A stretch of 64,000 nt of DNA from Marivita sp046591575 (GTDB lineage Bacteria; Pseudomonadota; Alphaproteobacteria; Rhodobacterales; Rhodobacteraceae), in assembly GCF_046591575.1 (NCBI RefSeq), contig NZ_JBIQWA010000006.1, positions 152,109-216,108 of the forward strand. The letters run 5' to 3'. Below are positions 52,006-59,843 of this stretch, piece by piece (position 1 is the first letter of the stretch; each line of letters opens with the position of its first letter). The translations under genes and the position numbers were made by a program. Under the pieces are notes generated by a model. That model had not been told where the DNA came from. It was given only the letters and a program-made list of their open reading frames with translations, and ran no database searches.

Positions 52006-53261
52006 AAGATGTCCTTTCCGTTAAACTCACGGGCCATGGCACAGACCGCCTGCGCGTCCAGACCCGTATCTGCCGCATGGATCAGCGCGGCACCCATCAT
52101 CAGATTGCGCGCTTCAAGGGCGGCGCGCAGGGTGGTGTCGGCGATATCCTCAAAATCGGCGTTATGGGCCAGCGACAAACAGCGGCGGTGCATCTCGATC
52201 CCGCAAAACGCCCAGGCATCGCGCCAGATATCAGCCAGCACCGCATCGCAGGCCAATGTGCTGTCGTGGCCCTGATCCTCGAACACCGCGGCGGGATAGA
52301 GGATGCCTGTCCGCTCTGTCTGCCACAGATGCCGGAACTCTGCCTCAAAGGTCTGACACAGATCAGTGATAACGCCCAGCACCCAATCCTGATAGGCCGT
52401 CAGATCGTCTTGCCGATGCGCGGGTTGACTGAAATACGCCATCAGGAAATTCGCGCATAACATCCCGATATCAAAACCCATCGGGCCATATTGCACAAAT
52501 TCCGGGTCAATCACCCGACTATCCGTTTCGGTCGACATGATCGACCCGGAATGCAGATCGCCATGCACCATGGTTTCGGTGTTCGACACAAACCGCTGCA
52601 ACAATTGCTGAACCTTGACCTTGAGCGCAACATCGCCGCGCAAGGTGGCGATGACCGGCTGCAGACCGGCGGTATGGCTGTTCAGTTCGGCGTCATAATA
52701 TGGATCGGTGAACACCAATGCTTCGGTGATTGCCGGAATTTCAACATTTCCCGCAAACAACGCCACATCAGCCTTTCGATCCTCGCGCGTCATGGAAAGC
52801 GCAGAGCCGCGAAACGCGGTCCGGGCGCAGAACGTGCCCAGACACTCTGCCAGCGTGTCAACATATTCTCCGGCGATCAATTTGCGGCGCAAAATGACAT
52901 GCGGGGCCAGAAATTCCATCACGATCAAAGCCTGCGCTTCGTCAAAATGGTAAACCTTTGGAACAGATCCCGGATCGCGCGCGGCCTGCCGAGTCAGTGC
53001 ATGGTATTCGAAAAACGCCCGATACAGCGGCAGCGGCCAACTGTCCCCGACAAGCCGCACATAAGGCAAGGCCTGCTTGACCACGGCCTGTCCATTTGGG
53101 CCGGTGACGCGAAAGACAAGGTTCAGATTGCCGTCGCCGATTTCCTCGACCTGCCAGGTTTTCGTGTCTGGCCCAACGTGTTCGGCAAGGGCCGCGACAT
53201 CGGCCAAACGGCGTGTCAACGTGTCAACCGAAAGAGGCTCATATGTCGGGCCTGTCGTCAT
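52002..53261 (-). CDS. mtnK: S-methyl-5-thioribose kinase MtnK
   Basis: A 419-residue aminoglycoside-phosphotransferase-fold kinase that phosphorylates methylthioribose at C1, and in DHAP-shunt organisms possibly 5-deoxyribose. Motifs: NLNLVFRV near residue 46, the catalytic loop VHGDLHSGSIM, then DPEFVQYGPMGFDIG with the metal Asp. The ATG at 53261 has GGAGG 11-12 bases upstream. It heads the operon and is preceded by an inverted repeat. Confidence 0.92.
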   Translation of the reverse strand: MTTGPTYEPLSVDTLTRRLADVAALAEHVGPDTKTWQVEEIGDGNLNLVFRVTGPNGQAVVKQALPYVRLVGDSWPLPLYRAFFEYHALTRQAARDPGSVPKVYHFDEAQALIVMEFLAPHVILRRKLIAGEYVDTLAECLGTFCARTAFRGSALSMTREDRKADVALFAGNVEIPAITEALVFTDPYYDAELNSHTAGLQPVIATLRGDVALKVKVQQLLQRFVSNTETMVHGDLHSGSIMSTETDSRVIDPEFVQYGPMGFDIGMLCANFLMAYFSQPAHRQDDLTAYQDWVLGVITDLCQTFEAEFRHLWQTERTGILYPAAVFEDQGHDSTLACDAVLADIWRDAWAFCGIEMHRRCLSLAHNADFEDIADTTLRAALEARNLMMGAALIHAADTGLDAQAVCAMAREFNGKDIL

Positions 53262-53326
53262 GAAAAGTCTCCTCCCTTTCAAATCCGACACCGTGTTCTA
53301 TTTGGCTAGCCCATGATTTATGCTTA

Positions 53327-53343
53327 TGTCAATTCGTTTGACA
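53327..53343. promoter_or_regulatory. Inverted repeat upstream of mtnK
   Basis: TGTCAA-N5-TTGACA is a perfect 6-bp inverted repeat about 66 bases before the mtnK start, in an AT-rich gap. On the minus strand one arm reads TTGACA and could be the -35 box. The TTGAC core recurs in the palindromes before the other sorC operon, consistent with a SorC-type site. Confidence 0.5.
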
Positions 53344-53385
53344 AATGTCGCCTTTCGCGTTTGGCCGGTGGTGAAAGTTCACAAT

Positions 53386-54306
53386 TTATGAAATCTGTTC
53401 CAGTCGGCTGTTCTTGAATGCCTGCACACAGGTCACGATCTCTGACTTGGTTGAATACAGGCAGGCCGCCGTCGAAAGCGCATCGGCCAGAGCCGCCTGA
53501 TCCGCCGATACGGAAACCTCGTGCCAGACCGCCGGGACAGGCGCTCCGCGACGCGGATCAAGGATATGGCTGTCCCCGGTTGCCCCCGCCCCAAAAGTCG
53601 TGCCGAGCGGTGCCGAGGTGGCAAGCGCGCGCGCCTTCAGCGCAACCTGACCTCCGGCGGCCAGGTTCACCGGCCATGCGGTGCCCTGCGGATCACCGCC
53701 CAGAGCGCGGAATTCGCCAGTGTCGATCAGGATGTTGTCCAGACCTTCCCCAATCAACAGATCGGCCACGCGGTCGGCGATAAAGCCTTGCGCGATGCCG
53801 TTCAGCGTCAGCGCCATGCCCGGTTCAAGCGTGATGGCATCGGTGGAAAAACGCACCCGGTCCCAGCCTATCGCCGCGCGCGCGCGGTTTAGATCGTCTG
53901 CGCCCGCTGCGCGTCCGGCCACAGACGCCTCTGCGTAAACCCGCCAGAGCGGTTGAACTGTCGGATCAAACCGACCTTCCGTTGCATTATGCACGCGCGC
54001 GGCCAAAGACAGGCATTGCAAAAGCTCGAACGGCGGTGCCGGAAGCACGCCCTGTTGATTAAGCCGGGACAGCGCGCTTTGCGGGCGAAACAGGCTGAAC
54101 ACGTCTTCCAGCCGGTCAATTTCGGCCGCAACCCTTTCAGAGATCGCTGCCGCGTCAGGATGGGCCAGACGCAAGGTCGCCTGCGCGCCCAGTGCCCGCC
54201 CCCGCCATGTGTGCAATGGCACGTCCGGTGTCGCCAAGGCGGATGTAGGTAGTGCGGTGGCGGCGGCCAGAATGGTCAGGGCCCGGCGTCGGGATATTGC
54301 GGTCAT
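53386..54306 (-). CDS. nosX: NosX, ApbE-family FAD:protein FMN transferase
   Basis: A 306-residue exported flavinyltransferase that attaches FMN to a threonine of NosR. The N-terminus SRRRALTILAAATALPTSALA is a Tat-type signal. ApbE blocks are LFRPQSALSRLNQ, GRFDPTVQPLW, GIAQGFIADRVADLL and the metal-binding ADALSTAACL region. It is last in the nos operon, directly after nosL. The longer upstream frame lies inside nosL. Confidence 0.9.
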   Translation of the reverse strand: MTAISRRRALTILAAATALPTSALATPDVPLHTWRGRALGAQATLRLAHPDAAAISERVAAEIDRLEDVFSLFRPQSALSRLNQQGVLPAPPFELLQCLSLAARVHNATEGRFDPTVQPLWRVYAEASVAGRAAGADDLNRARAAIGWDRVRFSTDAITLEPGMALTLNGIAQGFIADRVADLLIGEGLDNILIDTGEFRALGGDPQGTAWPVNLAAGGQVALKARALATSAPLGTTFGAGATGDSHILDPRRGAPVPAVWHEVSVSADQAALADALSTAACLYSTKSEIVTCVQAFKNSRLEQIS

Positions 54307-54307
54307 C

Positions 54308-54877
54308 TCAGTCTCCCATCTTGTCCGACAGGGCGCGCAGGCGGTCCTGAAACGCGCTGTCATCGGTGTCTTGAACCAGCTCGACAGGTGCCAGAACGGC
54401 GGCATCCGGGATTTCGTCCAATGTCATGACAGCGCCGCCATGATCCGCCGCAAAATCACGCGCGGCGGTGCGGTCAGAAAATGGCACCAGTTCCGGTGCC
54501 CCCATGCCGCCAATCACATCCGACCCGACGACATAAAGGGCATCCTCGGCATCAATCCAGTTGTCAGCACCGGGCGCGTCCCAGGTCGCATCCTGCGCGC
54601 CCATATCGTTGACCCACACCGCGACGACCTCGTGGCTTTGCTCGGGCATGCGCAGATAGGCCACGACGTCACGCACCTGGCTGAAGAACAGCGGCGCGCC
54701 GGGCAGCCCGCCCAGATGCGCCTGCGCCTTGGGGCCGTCATGTTCAAGTAGCGTCATCTGGCAGTAATGCCCGACCGCATCGGCGCTCAGGGATACGGGC
54801 GTGACATCCTGCGCCAGCTCTTCCTTGCAGGCGGTCAGCGCCAGAGAGATCAGGATCATTGGAATAAGGCGTTTCAT
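54308..54877 (-). CDS. nosL: NosL copper lipoprotein
   Basis: A 189-residue outer or periplasmic lipoprotein that delivers copper to NosZ. The lipobox LTAC lies at residues 14-17. HYCQMTLLEHDGPKAQ carries the conserved Cys-x-Met copper site, and ARDFAADHGGAV matches the family. It overlaps the nosY stop (ATGA). Confidence 0.92.
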   Translation of the reverse strand: MKRLIPMILISLALTACKEELAQDVTPVSLSADAVGHYCQMTLLEHDGPKAQAHLGGLPGAPLFFSQVRDVVAYLRMPEQSHEVVAVWVNDMGAQDATWDAPGADNWIDAEDALYVVGSDVIGGMGAPELVPFSDRTAARDFAADHGGAVMTLDEIPDAAVLAPVELVQDTDDSAFQDRLRALSDKMGD

Positions 54878-55698
54878 ACATCCACCTTTCGGAAACTCAG
54901 CGCGGCGAGGGCCAGCGCGATGAAGGGCCAGAGCGCGACCGAGGCCAGCGATTGCCATTGCGGAATCGCCCCGGCCGCGCCCGCCACGCCCGACGCGGCA
55001 GCGCTGGCTTCGGCGGCGCTCAGGTTGAAAAGACGAAAGGCATCTGCCGGGTTGGCCAGAAGGGCGGCGGGAAAGACCTGCGTCGTAAAGAACCCGCCTT
55101 CGTCGGCCACCACCGCGGCCAGCAGGCCCAGATCGTACAGCACGACAAGGCCCAGCCAGACGCCGATGGCCAGACCGGCAGCCCCCGACGCGCGACGCGA
55201 CAGGGCGGAAACGGCATAGCCGATGCCAAGGAAGGTGGCCCCTAACAGGACCGAAGTCCAAGTAAGCCGCCACAGCGCGCTCAGACCGGCGACCGCCTCG
55301 GGGTCGGTCGCGACGGCGATCAGGGCCGCCGATCCATAGCCCGCAACCAGCGCCACGATCAGGATGATCACATGCGCCAGCAGCTTGCCCGCCAGCACTT
55401 CCCACCGCGCCACCGGGTAGGTGAGCAAGAGCGGCAGCGTGCCCCGCTCGACCTCTCCGGCGATGGCGTCAAACGACATGAGCAGCGCCACCAGCGGCAC
55501 CAGATAGACCGAGAGCGAGGTGAGCGAGGCCACCACCACCGACAGCCGATCCGCGCCGACAGCGCCCGTGGGGGCAGAGCCCGCCGCCGACAGGACCAGC
55601 GAAAACACCACCATCAAAAGCACCGCGATCAGCACCCAGCGGTTGCGCCGCGCGATGTTGGCTTCGATCCGGGTGGTGGCAAGGATACGCGCGATCAT
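54874..55698 (-). CDS. nosY: NosY ABC membrane protein
   Basis: A 274-residue integral membrane protein with six predicted helices; it includes MSFDAIAGEVERGTLPLLLTYPVARWEVLAGKLLAH, the coupling region of this family. It pairs with NosF (ATPase) and NosD to mature the CuZ site of N2O reductase. Overlaps nosF by ATGA. Confidence 0.93.
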   Translation of the reverse strand: MIARILATTRIEANIARRNRWVLIAVLLMVVFSLVLSAAGSAPTGAVGADRLSVVVASLTSLSVYLVPLVALLMSFDAIAGEVERGTLPLLLTYPVARWEVLAGKLLAHVIILIVALVAGYGSAALIAVATDPEAVAGLSALWRLTWTSVLLGATFLGIGYAVSALSRRASGAAGLAIGVWLGLVVLYDLGLLAAVVADEGGFFTTQVFPAALLANPADAFRLFNLSAAEASAAASGVAGAAGAIPQWQSLASVALWPFIALALAALSFRKVDV

Positions 55699-56591
55699 TG
55701 GCCGTCCCTCCGGCTGAAATGGCTGTAGATGTCTTCGAGGCTGGGCGGGATCACCTCAAGATCGGCCACCTTGCCCCGCATCTCGGAAATCCGTGCGAGC
55801 GTCGCCAGCTTTTCGTCCTGCGCGCAGGTCAGGTGCAGGCCCGCATCGGTCTGGATCGCATTCGGGAAGGCCGCCATGAGTTCGGGCGCGTAGCCGTTCA
55901 TCGCTGTGACATGCAGGGCGACAGGCAAGGCCGCCTCGCTGCGCAATTCGGGCAGAGACCCTTCGGCCACCATGCGCCCGCCCGACAGGATCAAAAGCCG
56001 GTCGGTGCGCGCCTCCACCTCGGTCAGCGCATGGCTCGACAGCAAAATCGCCGCGCCCTCGGCGGCAAGCCCGTCAAGCAGTTCGTAGAAATCACGCCGC
56101 GATACCGGGTCAAGGCCGCTGGTGGGTTCGTCCAGCACCAGAAGGCGCGGATGGCCGATCAGCGCCTGCGCCAGACCGACGCGCTGCCGCATGCCCTTGG
56201 AATAGGTGCCGATCCGGCGCGTCGCGGCATCGCCAAGACCGACGCGCCCCAGCAGATCGCGCGCGCCTTTGGGATCGACCCCGCGCAGGCGCATGTAAAA
56301 GGTGATCTGCTCCAGCCCGGTCAGCGCCGAATGGAAGGCCGCGTTTTCGGGCAGATAGGCCACCTTGCTGCGCGCCTCGGGATCGCCGGGTGTGGCATTG
56401 CAGACGGAAATGTCGCCGCTGTCGGGCGCGATCAGGCCAAGGATGATCTTCATCATCGTCGACTTGCCCGCGCCGTTATGGCCCAGCAGCGCCACCCGTT
56501 CGCCGGGGGCGACGGACAGCGACACGTCGGTCAGGGCCTGCACCCCGCCAAAGGTCTTAGTGAGACGAGAGATCGTTAACGTCGATGTCAT
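55695..56591 (-). CDS. nosF: NosF ABC ATPase
   Basis: A 298-residue ATPase with Walker A LLGHNGAGKSTMMKI, the signature YSKGMRQRVGLAQAL and Walker B LLVLDEPTSGLDP. It powers the NosDFY copper/sulfur maturation machine. The start lies 35 bp inside the 3' end of nosD. Confidence 0.94.
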   Translation of the reverse strand: MTSTLTISRLTKTFGGVQALTDVSLSVAPGERVALLGHNGAGKSTMMKIILGLIAPDSGDISVCNATPGDPEARSKVAYLPENAAFHSALTGLEQITFYMRLRGVDPKGARDLLGRVGLGDAATRRIGTYSKGMRQRVGLAQALIGHPRLLVLDEPTSGLDPVSRRDFYELLDGLAAEGAAILLSSHALTEVEARTDRLLILSGGRMVAEGSLPELRSEAALPVALHVTAMNGYAPELMAAFPNAIQTDAGLHLTCAQDEKLATLARISEMRGKVADLEVIPPSLEDIYSHFSRRDGQ

Positions 56592-57888
56592 TCATATCGC
56601 TTTCATCACGTCGCGCGGCGGCCTCGGCCTCCATCGCGGTATAGTCTTCGGGCACGGGGATCTGCGGTGCGGTCATCAAGGGTGCGCTGTCCACCACGCC
56701 ACCGGGCAAAGTGGCCGGGAAGCTGGATTGCGCCCAGCGGATCAGTTGCACGGCAGGCGCGCCGGTCAGCAGCCGTGCGGCGGGTTGCGACCACAGGATA
56801 TGGTCCATCAGGTCGTTGGGGCGGAACGCGCTGTCGGCGATGCCGTCGCCGCCAAGGTCGAAACCGGGATGGTCGGACCAGTAATTGCCGCGCCCCTCAA
56901 AACTCCATTCGATATCGCGCGTGCCGACATATTTCACCTGCTCGCGATTGCCGATAAAGGCGTTTCCCGTCAGCACGTTGCGTTCCGATCCAGCGGTGAA
57001 ATGAATGCCGATCTCGCAGCCTTCAAAGCGGTTGCCCCAGATCAGGTTCTTGTGCGCATTATAGATGAACGTGCAGCGGTTCGCCCCGCCTCGCACGAGG
57101 TTGCCGGACACTTCGGCATTGTTGGCATAGTTGAGCATTACGCCGTGGCTGATATCCGACAGGCTCAGGTTGTCTTTCACGATGATGTTGTTTGAGAACA
57201 TGATCGCATAGCCAAGGCCGTTGCCGATGGACACGTTGCCCGACACTTCGGAATCGTTTGTATACATATAATGCACGGCAAAGCGCAGATCGCGGAACAG
57301 GTTGTTACGATAGGTGCCGGTGCGCGAAGCATTGGAAAAGATGCCATCGCGTCCCCAGCGCACGGAATTGCCTTCGACCAGCGTTCCGGGAGAGTTCCAG
57401 ACATAGATGCCATTGCCCCGGTCATTGACGCGGCGCTGTCGTGTGCCTTCGATGGTGTTGCCGATCACCTGAGCATCGCGCCCGCCATGCACATCGACGC
57501 CGTGCAGATTGCCCAGCACCTTATTGTTCTTGACGATGGCGCGGTCCGCGCCTTTGAGGATCTTGATGCCCGCATCAAGGTCTTCGCTGTTCATGCCCGA
57601 TCCGGTCACGGTCAGGCCGCGCACGGTCACATCGGGTGCGTCGATGGTGACAACGGTGCCCTGCCCCATCCCGTCGATCACCGCGCTTTCGGGGCCGGTC
57701 AGGGTCAGGGGGCGGTCAATGGTGATCGCCCCTTCGTAGCGCCCTTCCAATAGGGTCAGCACATCGCCGGGGTCGGCCCCGGCGATGGCTTTGGCAAGCG
57801 TGCCTTGCCCCGGTGGCACAGCAGTCTCGTCCGCCCAAAGGGGCAACGCAAAGAGCAGCGTCAGGATCAGGGGCAGGACACGCTTCAT
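56557..57888 (-). CDS. nosD: NosD periplasmic beta-helix protein
   Basis: A 443-residue exported protein with a signal peptide (to about residue 19, LWA-DET) and many right-handed beta-helix repeats (carbohydrate-binding/sugar-hydrolysis type), e.g. NNIIVKDNLSLSDISHGVML. It docks on NosFY and hands copper to NosZ. Downstream of nosZ by three bases of gap; no strong ribosome site. Confidence 0.93.
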   Translation of the reverse strand: MKRVLPLILTLLFALPLWADETAVPPGQGTLAKAIAGADPGDVLTLLEGRYEGAITIDRPLTLTGPESAVIDGMGQGTVVTIDAPDVTVRGLTVTGSGMNSEDLDAGIKILKGADRAIVKNNKVLGNLHGVDVHGGRDAQVIGNTIEGTRQRRVNDRGNGIYVWNSPGTLVEGNSVRWGRDGIFSNASRTGTYRNNLFRDLRFAVHYMYTNDSEVSGNVSIGNGLGYAIMFSNNIIVKDNLSLSDISHGVMLNYANNAEVSGNLVRGGANRCTFIYNAHKNLIWGNRFEGCEIGIHFTAGSERNVLTGNAFIGNREQVKYVGTRDIEWSFEGRGNYWSDHPGFDLGGDGIADSAFRPNDLMDHILWSQPAARLLTGAPAVQLIRWAQSSFPATLPGGVVDSAPLMTAPQIPVPEDYTAMEAEAAARRDESDMNDIDVNDLSSH

Positions 57889-57891
57889 GGC

Positions 57892-59832
57892 TTAGCTCGC
57901 CCTCGGCTCGACGAACATCCGGCCGCGCATCTCCATGTGGAGCGCGTGGCAGAACCACTGGCAGTAATACCAGTAGACGCCCGGCTGCGCCGCCACAAAG
58001 GTGACAGACGACGTTGCCTGCGGTCCAAGCTCCATCGCGACACCGTGGTTGCCCATGGTAAAGCCGTGGGTCAGGTCGTCGATGTCATCGAGGTTGGTCA
58101 CGATGACCGTCACTTCGTCGCCCTGTTGCACGGTGAACGTCTCGATAGAGAACTGCGGTGCCTGACTGCTCATATAGACGCGCACCTTGTTGCCATCGCG
58201 GATGATCGTGTCTTGCCAATCATCCAGATCAACACCGTCCGCTTCGGCCTGGCGCCGTGTATCCGCCCACATCGGGTCGTTGCGATCCCAGACCGATTTC
58301 GGGCTTAGCTTGGCCGGATCGACGATGATGGAATCATGCGGTTCGGCAAAGGTCGGGCCGTCATGAATCAGGGTCATGTCATCGCCATTGATCGCAAACA
58401 GCTGCTCGTTCTCGGGCTTGAGCGGGCCGACATTGAGGAACCTGTCCTTCGAAAACTTGTTCATCGTCAGGTAGTATTTGTCGGTCGCCTCAAGCGTTTC
58501 GCCCATCACGGTCGAGTTGTGGCCCGGCTGGTAATGCACGTCTTTCTTGACGATGATCGGGTCGACATCCTCGCCTGCGTAAAGTTGCTTGGCCTTCTCG
58601 ATGTTCCACTTGACCACCTGGCTGTCTAGGAAGAGCGTCGTATACGCATTGCCCTTGCCGTCATAACAGGTGTGAAGCGGACCAAGCCCCAATTCCGGCT
58701 CTCCGACGACAACGCTGCGCGGATCGACATCGCTTTCAAAAAGCGAGTCGAGCTTGCGCACGTCGATGATCGACACGGTGGGAGACAGCTTGCCCGCGAT
58801 GCACAGGTGCACCTTGTCGGGGGCCATGTTGATGCCATGCGGGTTGTTGGGGATCGGGATGTAGCGGGTGTATTTGTTGGTCGCGCCCTTGCGCCCGTCC
58901 AGAACCTTGACGCCATTCAGCTCTTGATAGTCACCAGCTTCGATGCCCTTTTCGATCTCGGCAATGTTGAACACGACAACGTGGTCCATGTCCTTTTCGG
59001 TCATCCCGGCAAGGTCCATCGCCATTTCCGAGTTATACGATGTCGAGAAGGCGTATTTGCCGTCATAATCGCAATCGGTGTTGTCGAGGTTGCCCGTCAC
59101 CATCACCTGCCAGGCCACCGTCATCTCGTCGGCGTTGATGGCGGTGTAGAAGTTGACGTACTTGTCCGGCTCATCGAGGATCTGGCCGTCATTGACCATC
59201 GGCACCTCATCTTCGCCATTGGCGAACACGTAGTTGGTGCGCGGCCATTTCTGCGGACGCAGACCGTGGATCGCCTTGGCGTTCGGGATCTCGATGATCT
59301 TGTCGCACTTCATCACGTCGCAGCGCACACGCGCGACGCGGGTGTTGGCCTTGTCGTTCATGAAGAGGTAGCGACCATCATAAGTGCCTTCGGTGAAGGA
59401 CATATGCGGGTGGTGCAAATCGCCGTTGGGCGGGAATTCGTGCCCATTGGCAGCCAGATATTCTTTGGTCTTGGGCAGCAGGCCTTCGGTCAGGATCTTT
59501 TTCGATTCATTCGAAATCCCCCAGCCGGTGGCAGAGCAGATGTTGAACACCGGCACGCGCATCAGTTCGCGCATCGACGGCACGCCCAGAATGCGCATCT
59601 CGCCACACTGGCCTGACGACCAGAAGCCGTAATATTCATCAAGCTGCCCTGGTCCGACCTGTCCGTCGGTTGCAGCGCTTGCGCTTGTTGTTCCGGCAAC
59701 GGTGGCCGCGCCAACAGCGGCGGTTCCGGTCAGCATGGCGCGGGTGCCCATGGCACCGGCAAGTGCCGCACCCCCGGCCGTTGCGCCCAGAAGGCCCCGG
59801 CGTGTGATTGGCAGTTTCTTTCCCTCGGACAT
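57892..59832 (-). CDS. nosZ: Nitrous oxide reductase NosZ (clade I)
   Basis: Terminal enzyme of denitrification, reducing N2O to N2 in the periplasm. The 646 residues start with a twin-arginine signal (ITRRGLLGATAGGAAL), marking the Tat-dependent clade I type. The beta-propeller carries CuZ histidines, including DLHHPHMS. The C-terminal cupredoxin has the CuA site C624, W626, C628, H632 and M635, with the further His in DLTHGF. AAGGA precedes the start. Confidence 0.97.
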   Translation of the reverse strand: MSEGKKLPITRRGLLGATAGGAALAGAMGTRAMLTGTAAVGAATVAGTTSASAATDGQVGPGQLDEYYGFWSSGQCGEMRILGVPSMRELMRVPVFNICSATGWGISNESKKILTEGLLPKTKEYLAANGHEFPPNGDLHHPHMSFTEGTYDGRYLFMNDKANTRVARVRCDVMKCDKIIEIPNAKAIHGLRPQKWPRTNYVFANGEDEVPMVNDGQILDEPDKYVNFYTAINADEMTVAWQVMVTGNLDNTDCDYDGKYAFSTSYNSEMAMDLAGMTEKDMDHVVVFNIAEIEKGIEAGDYQELNGVKVLDGRKGATNKYTRYIPIPNNPHGINMAPDKVHLCIAGKLSPTVSIIDVRKLDSLFESDVDPRSVVVGEPELGLGPLHTCYDGKGNAYTTLFLDSQVVKWNIEKAKQLYAGEDVDPIIVKKDVHYQPGHNSTVMGETLEATDKYYLTMNKFSKDRFLNVGPLKPENEQLFAINGDDMTLIHDGPTFAEPHDSIIVDPAKLSPKSVWDRNDPMWADTRRQAEADGVDLDDWQDTIIRDGNKVRVYMSSQAPQFSIETFTVQQGDEVTVIVTNLDDIDDLTHGFTMGNHGVAMELGPQATSSVTFVAAQPGVYWYYCQWFCHALHMEMRGRMFVEPRAS

Positions 59833-59843
59833 GAGTGTTCCTT

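Noticed and set aside
58672..59616. Long open frame (314 codons) on the plus strand opposite nosZ
   Set aside because: It mirrors the codon pattern of nosZ, has no recognisable domain and is a GC-rich shadow.
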